Shown piece by piece: positions 27,098-36,619 of a stretch of DNA of 64,000 bases. Origin of the DNA: Dinghuibacter silviterrae. GTDB lineage: Bacteria > Bacteroidota > Bacteroidia > Chitinophagales > Chitinophagaceae. A model generated the notes under the pieces. It did no database searches, was not told the DNA's origin, and saw nothing but the letters and a program-made list of their open reading frames with translations. Location: contig NZ_SODV01000001.1 in NCBI RefSeq assembly GCF_004366355.1, positions 1,612,001-1,676,000 of the forward strand, read 5' to 3'. The first letter of the stretch is position 1; each line of letters starts with the position of its first letter. The translations under genes were made by a program, and so were the position numbers.

Positions 27098-28690
27098 ATG
27101 AGGAAAACTACAAGCATTTTCGTTCTGACGGCAGCCCTGTGCGGAGGGCTGTATGCAAGCACTGCGTATGGACAAACAGGGCTCGCGGCCGCAGCCGCCC
27201 CTGTACAGGCCGCCCCGGTCAATGCGACCGCGGCGAATGACATCGCGGCTCCCGCCGCGCCGGCCAAACAGACTCCGGGGGGAGGTCTTTTGAGCTGGCT
27301 CCACGGACGCGCGATCAAAGACACGAACGGCATCCAGGTCGAGCAAAAAGCCAGCGATCCGTTTGCCTTCGGTGACTTCTCCTGGCTCAACGGGGCAAGC
27401 CGGAAGACGACGCCGCCGGCGTTCGACTCGAAGTATTTTACCGGGGACGTGACGTTCGACCTGAACTACACGCACTCGTACAACGCCCCCATCGACAACA
27501 CCGTGGTGGGTTCCACCGCCCTGGCCCGGGACAACGAGCTCCAGCTCTCCTTTATGGGCGTCGGCGGGGACATCCATTATGAACACGTCCGCGGCCGGGT
27601 GATGATGCAGTTCGGTACCCGCTCCACCGTGGTGCCCCGTAACGACGGGAGCTCCTACAAGGGGCAGTACGACCTGCAGACGATCTACCGCTACATCAGC
27701 GAAGCCTACGCCGGTTACCACTGGGACACCTGGCACGGGATCAACCTGGACGCCGGTATCTTCATGTCGTACATCGGGTTGTTCTCGTACAACAACTTTG
27801 AAAACTGGGGGTACCAGCCGTCCTATACCTCGGACAACACGCCCTGGTTCTTCAACGGGCTCCGGTTGCAAACCTTCCCCACCGACAAGCTGAAGCTGGA
27901 GTTCTGGCTCATCAACGGCTGGCAAAGCTATGGCATGTTCAACCGCTCTCCGGGTATGGGTGTGTCTATCTATTACCGTCCGAAGGAAACCGTGGACTAT
28001 GTGTTTAACGAATACTACGGCAAGGACGACGAGGGTGCCCCCGGGCGCTACCGCTTCCACTCCGACGACAGCTATGAACTTCGGTATGTCAACCGCAAAA
28101 AGGGCTTTATCACCAAGGCCGCTTTCTCCCTTACGGGTGACTTCGGTTTCGAGGACGGAGACGGCGTAACGCCTTTCGGCAAGCACGATTCAAAAGGGAA
28201 TGTGCTTCCTGCCCAGAACTTTATCAGCGGGATGGTCTACAACCGTCTTTGGTTTGGCGAACAACAGAAGTTTGCCTGGACGATCGGCGGGGGCTATATG
28301 CACAACCCCGGCCAGTACCTGGTGCTCGCTCCCACGGGATATGCAGACACCGTTTACCAGGCCCAGACCGGCATCGGCTCTACCTTTAACGCCTGGGATG
28401 CGTCTACGTCCATTGACTTTATGCCCAACCAGAACCTGACGTTTAAGCTCGAATATGTACACCGGAAACTGGTTAATATCGGCGCGGCCCCCGGTACGAC
28501 GCCCATGACCGGGTATTTTGCCGGCCATGGAGGCGTTACCGGCCCCACGGGGTACACCAACACCGGAAATTATACGTATACATCCAGTGGAGCATCGATC
28601 GCCCCGCCGCTGAACAGCCTGGGAGGATGGATGCCGGACCTCACGAATCATGAAAACAGGATTGTCCTGGCCCTATTGGTGAGGTTTTAA
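27098..28690 (+). CDS. Outer-membrane porin of the kdp operon
   Basis: Exported barrel protein of 530 residues. Signal peptide MRKTTSIFVLTAALCGGLYAS, then an Ala/Pro-rich segment and aromatic-rich strands ending in the barrel C-terminus ENRIVLALLVRF. It lies between kdpC and kdpD, as in other Bacteroidota kdp operons, so it probably lets K+ or co-ions across the outer membrane; that role is inferred from position. A terminator follows. Confidence 0.8.
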   Translation: MRKTTSIFVLTAALCGGLYASTAYGQTGLAAAAAPVQAAPVNATAANDIAAPAAPAKQTPGGGLLSWLHGRAIKDTNGIQVEQKASDPFAFGDFSWLNGASRKTTPPAFDSKYFTGDVTFDLNYTHSYNAPIDNTVVGSTALARDNELQLSFMGVGGDIHYEHVRGRVMMQFGTRSTVVPRNDGSSYKGQYDLQTIYRYISEAYAGYHWDTWHGINLDAGIFMSYIGLFSYNNFENWGYQPSYTSDNTPWFFNGLRLQTFPTDKLKLEFWLINGWQSYGMFNRSPGMGVSIYYRPKETVDYVFNEYYGKDDEGAPGRYRFHSDDSYELRYVNRKKGFITKAAFSLTGDFGFEDGDGVTPFGKHDSKGNVLPAQNFISGMVYNRLWFGEQQKFAWTIGGGYMHNPGQYLVLAPTGYADTVYQAQTGIGSTFNAWDASTSIDFMPNQNLTFKLEYVHRKLVNIGAAPGTTPMTGYFAGHGGVTGPTGYTNTGNYTYTSSGASIAPPLNSLGGWMPDLTNHENRIVLALLVRF

Positions 28691-28703
28691 TAGAGAGCAA
28701 ACA

Positions 28704-28756
28704 ACCGCCGCCGGTCCCCGTAAGGACTTGAGCGGCGGTCATTTTCAAACTTTTTT
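28704..28756 (+). terminator. Terminator or attenuator after the kdp porin
   Basis: Stem ACCGCCGC (28704-28711) / GCGGCGGT (28732-28739) with an inner GTCC/GGAC pairing, followed by CATTTTC and a run of six T at 28751-28756. A second perfect hairpin (GGGCGCC/GGCGCCC, 28757-28773) follows at once. kdpD may therefore be separately or less strongly transcribed. Confidence 0.65.
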
Positions 28757-28846
28757 GGGCGCCGGAGGCGCCCAGCCCGAAGGGCCGTAATTAGCGGTGT
28801 TGCGGCGGCGGGCTAAATTGTTCACATAGACCGCCGACGCAACACA

Positions 28847-29968
28847 ATGCCGAACGATCCCAGCGCACAACACTTCCTGGAATTGATCCGCCGCTCCCGG
28901 CGGGGCAAGCTGAAGATCTATATCGGCATGAGCGCCGGAGTGGGGAAAACCTTCCGGATGCTACAGGAAGCCAGGACGCTCCTCAAGAACGGCGTAGACG
29001 TCAAGATCGGCTATGTCGAGACCCACGGACGCCTGGAGACCGAAGCCTTGGTAGAAGGTCTTCCCATTATTCCCCGCCGCAAGCTGTTTTATAAAGGCAA
29101 GGAGCTGGAGGAAATGGACGTACAGGCCATCCTCAACCTCCGGCCCGAAGTCGTCGTCGTCGACGAGCTGGCGCACTCCAACATCGAGGGCAGCCACAAC
29201 GAAAAACGGTGGCAGGACATCATGGACATCCTCGACGCGGGGATCAACGTGATCAGTGCCGTCAACATCCAACACATCGAAAGCCTCCACGGGGAAGTGA
29301 AGGCCATCACCGGCGTGGACATATCCGAGCGCGTCCCGGACAGCGTGCTCCGGCAGGCCGACGAGGTGGTCAACCTCGACCTCACGGCCGAAGAGCTCAT
29401 CACCCGGTTGAAGGAGGGGAAGATTTACGCCGCGGAAAAAGTAAAAACTGCCTTGGGTAATTTTTTCCAACCCGACCGTATCCTCCAGTTGCGTGAACTG
29501 GCCCTCAAGGAAGTCGCCTCCCAGGTCGAACGCAAGATCGAAATCGAGCTCCCCCGGAACATCCAGTCCCGCGCGGAACGCCTGATGTGCTGCATCAGCA
29601 CCAACCACGAGATCGCCAAAACCGTCATCCGGAAAACCGCCCGCCTGGCCACGTATTACAACGCCAAATGGTACGTCCTGTACGTGCAAACGCCCAAGGA
29701 AGACGCCGACAAGATCGGTCTCGCCGCCCAACGCCACCTCATCAACAATTTCAAGCTCGCCACCGAAATGGGCGCGGAAGTCATCCGTGCCCGGAACAAA
29801 AACGTCGGCACGGGCATCCTGGAGGTCGCCGAGGAACGGAAAATCACCACCGTCTGCCTGGGCAAACCCCACCTGAACCTACGCAACATCATCCTGCGCA
29901 CAGCCGTTTTCAACCACCTTCTCAAAAAGCTGGGCGCTATCGACATAGACCTCGTAATCCTCAGCTGA
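28847..29968 (+). CDS. kdpD: KdpD N-terminal sensor protein, without kinase domain
   Basis: Stand-alone version of the cytoplasmic N-terminal part of the K+ sensor KdpD: 373 residues against about 890 for a full KdpD. The KdpD domain has a Walker A motif (IGMSAGVGKTFRM) and a Walker B-like VVVDELAHSN; a UspA-type domain follows (about 245-373, ending AIDIDLVILS). The transmembrane and histidine kinase parts are absent; a separate kinase gene overlaps its stop codon (TGATG). Split KdpD is known in Bacteroidota. Confidence 0.92.
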   Translation: MPNDPSAQHFLELIRRSRRGKLKIYIGMSAGVGKTFRMLQEARTLLKNGVDVKIGYVETHGRLETEALVEGLPIIPRRKLFYKGKELEEMDVQAILNLRPEVVVVDELAHSNIEGSHNEKRWQDIMDILDAGINVISAVNIQHIESLHGEVKAITGVDISERVPDSVLRQADEVVNLDLTAEELITRLKEGKIYAAEKVKTALGNFFQPDRILQLRELALKEVASQVERKIEIELPRNIQSRAERLMCCISTNHEIAKTVIRKTARLATYYNAKWYVLYVQTPKEDADKIGLAAQRHLINNFKLATEMGAEVIRARNKNVGTGILEVAEERKITTVCLGKPHLNLRNIILRTAVFNHLLKKLGAIDIDLVILS

Positions 29969-31668
29969 TGGGACTCCGCTTAAAAACCAAATTGACCCTG
30001 GGCCTCGTCTTTCTCTTCGTGGTCATCCTGGCTTTCGGGATCCTGGGACTTTTTTACATCAACCGGCTCCGCGGAGACGAGCGCAACATCCTAAAGGATA
30101 ACTACATCACCCTGGAATACTGCAACAACATGCTCCGGGCGCTCGAAGAATTGCCGGGGGACACGGCCGCGTTGCCTGTTTTTGAGCGGAACCTCATCCT
30201 CCAGGAAGCCAACATCACCGAACCCGGCGAGCAGGAGGCGACCCGGGCGGTCCGCCGTAATTTTGTCGAAATGGTGGCAGACCCCGCCGATACGTCCAAC
30301 TACAAAGACATCCGCCGGGCCATCTTCGTCATCCAGGACCTCAACCAGCAAGCCCTTTTCCGAAAGGATAAGAAAGCCGCGGAGACCGCTTCCGACGCCA
30401 ACCTCTGGCTCACCATCATCGTCACCATCCTCACCGTCTTCGCCTTTACCTTTATCGTCAACTTTCCCGGGATCATCTCCGAACCCATCAAGGCCCTCAC
30501 CGAAGGCATCCGGGAGATCGCGGGCAAAAACTACTCCAAACGCATCCACCTCCAGCAAGACGACGAATTCGGCGAGCTCGCCCAGGCCTTTAATACCATG
30601 GCCGAAAAGCTCGACGAATACGATCACAGCAGCCTCGCCAAGATCATGTTCGAAAAGACCCGCATCGAGACCATCATCAACCAGATGCAAGACGCCATCC
30701 TCGGTCTTGACGAACACCGGAAGGTCCTCTTTGCCAATGTCGTTGCCGAAGACCTGCTGGGTCTCAAGGAGCCCGACCTTCTGGGTCGCTATGCCCCCGA
30801 CATCGCCCTCCACAACGACCTCATGCGCACCCTTCTGCGCGAGGGCGGCAAAAAAGAATTGAAGATCTATTGCGGCGGGAAAGAAAGTTATTTTGCCAAA
30901 GAACCCATCACCGTCCGTAAAGACGACCAACTCATCGGGGAAGTCATCGTCCTGCGCAACATCACCCCCTTCCACGAACTCGACGAGGCCAAAACCAACT
31001 TTATCGCCACCGTCTCCCACGAGCTCAAAACCCCCATCTCCTCCATCAAGATGAGCACCCGTCTCCTCCGCGACAGCCGGGTCGGGACCCTCAGCAAGGA
31101 ACAGCTCGAACTCCTCCAAAGCGTCACCGATGACGCCGAGCGTCTCCTCAAGATCACCAGCGAGCTCCTCAACATGACCCAGGTCGAAACGGGCAACCTC
31201 CAGCTCAAGCTCCAAAGCACCCCCGCCGACGAAGTCGTCCACTACGCCATGAGCGCCGTCCAGGTACAGGCCCAGCAAAAAAACATCCGCGTCCGCTACG
31301 AAGGCGCCCCCGGGCTTCGCCCCGTCCACGCCGACGGTGAAAAGGTCTCCTGGGTGCTTATCAATTTGTTGACAAACGCCATTAAATATTCCCCCGACGA
31401 CACCACCATCGAGGTAAAAACCTACGGTGAAGACCACCGTGTTTTTTTCACCGTCCGCGACCACGGCCGCGGCATCGAGGAGAAACACCTTCCCCGCATC
31501 TTCGACCGTTACTACCGCGTCCCCGGCAGCACCGAAAAATCCGGGTCCGGTCTCGGGCTTGCCATCTCCAAGGAATTCATTGAGGCCCAGGGCGGGCAGA
31601 TCTGGGTGAAGAGCAGTTATGGGTCGGGGGCGGATTTTGGGTTTTTTCTGCCCGAAGAAACCGGATAG
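29968..31668 (+). CDS. HAMP-PAS sensor histidine kinase paired with KdpD
   Basis: Inner-membrane histidine kinase of 566 residues. Layout: helix 1 (about 9-28), a periplasmic domain, helix 2 (about 145-165), HAMP (EPIKALTEGIREIAG), PAS (from about 225), HisKA with the phosphorylated His at about 351 (TVSHELKTPISS), and HATPase with N-box LINLLTNAIKYSP, DHGRGIEEKHLPRIFDRY and GSGLGLAISKEF. It overlaps the kdpD stop by one base, so the two probably form a split KdpD. No kdpE-like response regulator lies in this part of the locus. Confidence 0.9.
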   Translation: MGLRLKTKLTLGLVFLFVVILAFGILGLFYINRLRGDERNILKDNYITLEYCNNMLRALEELPGDTAALPVFERNLILQEANITEPGEQEATRAVRRNFVEMVADPADTSNYKDIRRAIFVIQDLNQQALFRKDKKAAETASDANLWLTIIVTILTVFAFTFIVNFPGIISEPIKALTEGIREIAGKNYSKRIHLQQDDEFGELAQAFNTMAEKLDEYDHSSLAKIMFEKTRIETIINQMQDAILGLDEHRKVLFANVVAEDLLGLKEPDLLGRYAPDIALHNDLMRTLLREGGKKELKIYCGGKESYFAKEPITVRKDDQLIGEVIVLRNITPFHELDEAKTNFIATVSHELKTPISSIKMSTRLLRDSRVGTLSKEQLELLQSVTDDAERLLKITSELLNMTQVETGNLQLKLQSTPADEVVHYAMSAVQVQAQQKNIRVRYEGAPGLRPVHADGEKVSWVLINLLTNAIKYSPDDTTIEVKTYGEDHRVFFTVRDHGRGIEEKHLPRIFDRYYRVPGSTEKSGSGLGLAISKEFIEAQGGQIWVKSSYGSGADFGFFLPEETG

Positions 31669-31690
31669 CTCACCCCCCGCGGATTAATTT

Positions 31691-31721
31691 TTTGCGGGTT
31701 TGGCGAATACCCTTACTTTTG
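31691..31721 (+). promoter_or_regulatory. Promoter of tRNA-Ala
   Basis: TTTG (31691-31694), exactly 19 bases, TACTTTTG (31714-31721): a full match to the Bacteroidota consensus, 11 bases before the tRNA. Confidence 0.8.
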
Positions 31722-31732
31722 CAGCCGCTCTT

Positions 31733-31807
<75 letters not shown>

Positions 31808-31817
31808 GTAGATAATC

Positions 31818-31853
31818 AAGCACTTATGTTTTTGGCATAGGTGCTTTTTTTTT
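31818..31853 (+). terminator. Terminator of tRNA-Ala
   Basis: Eleven-base-pair stem (31818-31828 / 31836-31846, one G-T pair) followed by a run of T, 12 bases after the tRNA. Confidence 0.85.
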
Positions 31854-32039
31854 CACTTGACTCCTAATTGACTCCAGAAGCAAAGTAAACCGGCATAAAG
31901 CAACACATGCGCTGGGTGAAACCTATATCTACTTTACAGTAGTCGAATTTCTTTCTAACTTCATTCCAAGAGCAGTATCCAACAAATTAGAGTATAAATT
32001 TGTAGCGGTGCTGTTCATTTGACCAGAATAACTGCGGAT

Positions 32040-33944
32040 ATGGCTGAACCGTTTTTCATTCCCGATGAATGGAGGGAGCGCTACAAATATGCTTTTGAAC
32101 AGGCGAGGCAAAATATGCCTTTTTACCAAGAATGGATTAAGAATGAAATCGAGGCTGCTATTACAATGATTAACAGCTTTGATAAGGTCGCTGTTATTGG
32201 CGGACTAGCCGCAAAATTGATCCGCGCAACACCAACACTTTATAATACTTTCCTTAAAGGATATGACGGCGACGACAAAAATGAAGCTGAAAAAGACCAG
32301 CTTCAAGAGGATGATAATATAGAAGTGCTTCTTGAATATGTTATGAACCTGGCAACTGCGACGGCCAATGACAAGAAGGGAGTTCTGCCTAGCGCGGTGG
32401 ATATTGAATCCATCTATCAGCAATTGTTGAAAATAAAGTTCAATATAAACTTTGGCGAAATGGCCTCCGATCCGCCTCCTGGGACGATGGAAGAGGACCA
32501 ATGGATAAAAAATATGGTTGTTGCGGATACACTCAATGTAAGAGGACAAGGATATTATTCACACGTAAAGGAGCTTTATCATGAGGTGTTTACACCACAT
32601 AATGGTTTTTTGAAACAGTATTATGGGTTCGATGCTATGGACCTCCTAGACACAGTCCTTAAACTTGACGCACTGGTATTTTCCAAAATTGGAAACCCCG
32701 AAGGGATGTTTGTTTGGACAAAGAGGTTTGAGCGATGGGGCAAGGCTAAGGGATACGACCGCCCAGGCAACTTTTTTCCGGTACCATATCACCACCGAGA
32801 ATTTTTAAAGGAAAACCCAGACTTACAAGATCCGGGATCACCACAGTCGATGAGCCTTTGCTCACTGGACTCGATCCCTTCATTCTCTCGCCTGTTTTGG
32901 GTAATCCCCGAGGACGAGAAAGAGAAAAAAATATTCGATCAGCTTAGTATTTCGTTCGGAGGCAATGGGATTTTTTTATCAGTGCCCAAGTTTAAAGGAT
33001 TCCCCCAGGGTGATACTGAGCTTAGAAGGCGTCCTATTATAAAGGAAGATGGCAAATTTTATCACTTTTCATTAAATTTTGCATTCAGGAACATTTTTAT
33101 AATCGCCGAGGATTTGATACGGGAGGCGGATAGTGTCTACTACGATACCTATTACCGGAACAACGCTCAGTCTACAACAAAAGATCGGCAAGTTGAATTG
33201 AAAACGAAGTCGGTTTTTGAACAACTATTGCCTGATGCTCGATTTTATCATTCCCTTAAATATGATACAGTAGAAAATGGGATTGAAAAGAAGAATGAGC
33301 TCGATATTTTAGGCGTTTCTGATGAGGCCTTATATATTATCGAAGTAAAAGCTGGTGAATACAATACTAAAATTCGCCGGGGTGCGATGAAGGGATTAAA
33401 GGATAAACTTGAGGAAACGGTAGGCAAAGGTTCGCAGCAATGCCATCGTGCATTGCAATTTATAAAGGATGAGTTGTCTCCTATATTTACCTATGCAAAA
33501 GGTGGTGCCAGCCATACCCTTAAAATAGACAAAAGTGTCGAAAAGAATATCTACAGAATTACAGTAACCTATGAACAACTGTCCGTCGTTGGATTGGAAT
33601 TACAAAACTTAATAGCGTCGGGCGTTATTGACAAGAACTATAGGGGCGCGTGGATCGTATCGTTATACGATTTGATGACTTTTCGAGATCTTATTGAAAA
33701 TGAAAAGGACTTTAAGGAATATCTTGATTATCGACTTGGCCTTTATGATAGAACGGATCTTAGTTTCATGGATGAGATTGCAGTATTGGGTTTCTATTTC
33801 GATGGTGGATTTCCCCTTGGACCGGTAAACCCCGATCAAAAAATCACAATGGTGGGGTATGACGAAGATATCAATGACTACTATACCAAAAGGGATCTCG
33901 CATGGCCGAACTTGCAAAAGCCAAAAAAGAAGACGGATAGTTGA
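32040..33944 (+). CDS. Large protein with a PD-(D/E)XK nuclease-like domain
   Basis: Protein of 634 residues, not matched to a named family. Around residues 418-437, NELDILGVSDEALYIIEVKA has the D...ExK pattern of the restriction-endonuclease fold (Asp about 421, Glu about 434, Lys about 436). FEQLLPDARFYHSLKYD before it and QQCHRALQFIKDEL after it complete a NERD-like core. The N-terminal 390 residues and C-terminal 150 are unrecognised, with no signal peptide or membrane span. The ATG at 32040 is used; an in-frame TTG at 32019 is possible. It is the first cargo gene after tRNA-Ala. Nucleic-acid cleavage, perhaps defence, is a hypothesis. Confidence 0.7.
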   Translation: MAEPFFIPDEWRERYKYAFEQARQNMPFYQEWIKNEIEAAITMINSFDKVAVIGGLAAKLIRATPTLYNTFLKGYDGDDKNEAEKDQLQEDDNIEVLLEYVMNLATATANDKKGVLPSAVDIESIYQQLLKIKFNINFGEMASDPPPGTMEEDQWIKNMVVADTLNVRGQGYYSHVKELYHEVFTPHNGFLKQYYGFDAMDLLDTVLKLDALVFSKIGNPEGMFVWTKRFERWGKAKGYDRPGNFFPVPYHHREFLKENPDLQDPGSPQSMSLCSLDSIPSFSRLFWVIPEDEKEKKIFDQLSISFGGNGIFLSVPKFKGFPQGDTELRRRPIIKEDGKFYHFSLNFAFRNIFIIAEDLIREADSVYYDTYYRNNAQSTTKDRQVELKTKSVFEQLLPDARFYHSLKYDTVENGIEKKNELDILGVSDEALYIIEVKAGEYNTKIRRGAMKGLKDKLEETVGKGSQQCHRALQFIKDELSPIFTYAKGGASHTLKIDKSVEKNIYRITVTYEQLSVVGLELQNLIASGVIDKNYRGAWIVSLYDLMTFRDLIENEKDFKEYLDYRLGLYDRTDLSFMDEIAVLGFYFDGGFPLGPVNPDQKITMVGYDEDINDYYTKRDLAWPNLQKPKKKTDS

Positions 33945-34147
33945 GAGTTTAATTAGTTAGGGCTCTCCCGTTAATATGAATCTCTTATCCACTTGGAATT
34001 ATAACAAGCCAGTAATTTAAAAATAGTAAAAAGCCACATTTTTTGAAAATGCAGACAACTTGGCATTTATATGCAAAGGTCTGTTTGTCAATATGTCTTT
34101 AAGTGCCTTTGGCAAAAACATTGTGGTAGATAACCAAACGGTTGCTC

Positions 34148-34684
34148 ATGAAAAATTACTACATTATTCTTGGTGTTTTGCCAACAGCTACCCCTGAGGA
34201 AATCAAAAGCGCCTATCGCAAGCGCTCGATGCAGTATCATCCGGACAGAAACCCTGAAGGGGATGAATTGATGAGGGATCTCAACGAAGCATACACTGTC
34301 CTGATCGACGAGGACGCAAGAAAGATGTACGCCCAAAAGTATAAGCAATACCTCGCCTGGGAAAAGCAGAAAAAGGATTACGAGTCCAGGAAGGTCTACC
34401 AGATAACTTTTGGCTCAGACTTTCTTAATATATTTTACAATGCAATGGTCAAGGATCCCGCAGTCCTTGCCTGGCAGCGTTTGCTGGGTCACACCTACCT
34501 GATCGTAGTCGGCAAACAATATTCAGCTTCTCATATTTACGAGTTCATTAAAAATGTTATGCCTGGCAAGCAACACCTGATCATTGAAGTAAATGTCAAC
34601 AACCATAGCGGCTGGTTGCCCAAGGACACCTGGAACTGGCTCAATCAATTCAGTAAGCCTGCAGAGGTACCCACCGGTATTTAG
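34148..34684 (+). CDS. J-domain (DnaJ-like) protein
   Basis: Protein of 178 residues. The N-terminal J domain (1 to about 65) has the Hsp70-stimulating HPD motif at 31-33 (MQYHPDRNPEG) and the helix LNEAYTVLIDEDARKMY. The remaining 110 residues match no DnaJ zinc or substrate-binding domain, so this is a class III J protein that would recruit DnaK to a specific partner. The partner may be among the unknown neighbouring proteins. Confidence 0.85.
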   Translation: MKNYYIILGVLPTATPEEIKSAYRKRSMQYHPDRNPEGDELMRDLNEAYTVLIDEDARKMYAQKYKQYLAWEKQKKDYESRKVYQITFGSDFLNIFYNAMVKDPAVLAWQRLLGHTYLIVVGKQYSASHIYEFIKNVMPGKQHLIIEVNVNNHSGWLPKDTWNWLNQFSKPAEVPTGI

Positions 34685-34789
34685 GTGCCGGACGTGTTAC
34701 AAGCATGCAATAACAGATGCCAGGCTGGAGCCTGAATTATGTTCTCAATATTTTTTCATTTCAGTGACTTGTTCTATATTTCAGGTTAC

Positions 34790-35248
34790 ATGGAAAATTT
34801 ATTTAAAGTTAAAAATATTGGCCTCCAACCTTTAGTTGACCAAGATGGGCTGGACGTGCATATGGTCTATACTGAGAAACTACTTTCTCTGAATGTGCTC
34901 ATTGAGTTTTATACGGCTGTGATTGATGACTCAGAAGAGGGGTATGAGGAGGAGACTGTTATTTTTGCTATCACCTATACCAAAGAACGTTCCTATACTT
35001 TTTCTCTTTTCCATAGCCTGAATGTGGTTGGCCCGCTCCAGTTGTACCGGACCATTGCAGACGCGATAGAGTTCATTGAGCGTTCCAGCAAAGATACCTT
35101 GCTTGCCGACATGGAGGAAATATCAACAGGACATACGACATCGGATATAGCGGATAACCCCAGGGATAGGAAGAAAATCTACGAAGACGATGTCTGGAAA
35201 TTTAAGACAACCCTTGATTTAATTGCCGAAAGGCGCACTCAGCGTTAG
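34790..35248 (+). CDS. Hypothetical protein
   Basis: Unrecognised acidic soluble protein of 152 residues, without signal peptide or membrane helix. Predicted pattern: a beta-rich N-terminal half (residues 1-80), then a helical, charged C-terminus. The start at 34790 (MENLFKVKNIG) is preferred over an upstream ATG that would add a hydrophobic stretch. It lies 105 bases after the J-domain gene in the same orientation, so the two may work together. Confidence 0.55.
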   Translation: MENLFKVKNIGLQPLVDQDGLDVHMVYTEKLLSLNVLIEFYTAVIDDSEEGYEEETVIFAITYTKERSYTFSLFHSLNVVGPLQLYRTIADAIEFIERSSKDTLLADMEEISTGHTTSDIADNPRDRKKIYEDDVWKFKTTLDLIAERRTQR

Positions 35249-35280
35249 CGGGCATTCCCAATCCTGCGATTACGGGGTGT

Positions 35281-36281
35281 CTAAGGAAGGAGCGTAGTAA
35301 AATATATGGCACCAATTAGCACGCCAATTATCTTTTCGGTCATTTCCCCGTCTCTGTAAAACAAAATATTTTCAGCTACCGAATGAAGCACCTGGTTTCT
35401 GCACATATAGGCGATATACAAGGCGTAAGCTACAATGTCGTATTGGTTGTAACACAGGTCCATTTCCTGCAGCACAGGGACAATATTCTCATTGAATTGA
35501 GGAATATCCCGAGTCGGAATCTTTTAGACAAATCAAGCCTGGTTATTGAGCTTGTATAGGGTTCGGGCAGCCGGTTAATCAAGCCACCCAACTGAGAAGT
35601 GCTTTTCAGTTTCTCTCGTAAAGCTGTCTCGACGAGAGTACAGAGCGTTTGAATCAATGTGTAGCACTTTTCAAAAATAACGTCCACGCAATCTTCGTAT
35701 TTCAAAGAGGCATGCAGCAGGCGATACTCGACAATTTGATTGATAAAGTGACGCTGCAGGGAATGCAAACCTCTGCATGTATCGGTGAACGTCAAAGTCC
35801 CAAAAAAGTTTTTCAAACGGACGATGACCATGTTCTCATCGAAAACGCTATTGACTCCTTTCTCCAGTGGCCCGAAGACGCCTCCACTGGTGATAAGGTC
35901 GATAAGTTCAGGCATGCTTTTGTCATATAGCTCCCGCTGTTGCAACATCTTGTCGAGATATACCCTATACTGCAACACGTCGTTCTTCTCCACAGCACAC
36001 ACGGACATAGCTGCATACAGCGCTTCCTTGCAAATCTCCTTGCCAATCCGTGCTTCATATTCCCTGACAATCGGTACCAGTGAAAATCCAAGACTGAATG
36101 AAAATTGAGGGTACCGGCTCATGAGCCGTATTGCAGGATATAAGAAAGGCTCATATAATTTATGGTCTTCAAAACTTGCAGCGTATTCTATAGTTAGAGC
36201 TGCTAGTCTCTCTTTAATATCGCGGGAAACAGTTATTTCTATTTGGTTGCCTACACCCAGAATTTTTGTGATATCGTCCAT
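35281..36281 (-). pseudogene. Frameshifted hypothetical gene
   Basis: One coding sequence in two frames. From the ATG at 36281 (MDDITKILGVGNQIEITV) the frame runs about 250 sensible residues and then ends in low-quality sequence at 35430. The other frame continues with KIPTRDIPQFNENIVPVLQE and runs to a stop at 35281. The change falls at a four-A run near 35525: one extra A would restore a protein of about 330 residues. No standard slippery heptamer is present, so a real frameshift or a sequencing error is more likely than programmed frameshifting. The product is mostly helical and matches no family I know. Confidence 0.6.
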
Positions 36282-36619
36282 CGTTTTAGAGCCAAGATAG
36301 AGCTTGTTTGTCTGCCTTGCTAGAAAACTATTATTCCGGTTTGATATAACGGTTAACAAAGCAATTTGCTTGGAAGGCCACAATAAATCTATTAATTAAT
36401 ACAAAACATGCAAAGACGACTTTCCGGTGGGAGGACTTTTGCCTTTAGGAATACTCCGCGCCCAAGAATTTCACGAAAATGAGAAGCAATGTGGCACAAA
36501 CATGTCTTACGGCACAAAAACTTTTTTGGCGTCATTTGTGACTTTGATGTCAAACTTATAAGTGGAGTGATTCGGATATACGGAGGTATAAAGAAGTATT
36601 TGTTAGCAAAATATAGCCT
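36282..36619. promoter_or_regulatory. Divergent intergenic region
   Basis: AT-rich gap of 338 bases between two diverging genes, presumably holding both promoters. The imperfect palindrome GTCATTTGTGAC near 36532 and a repeated GGCACAAA are possible operator elements. I see no gene longer than 24 codons with any support. Confidence 0.3.
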
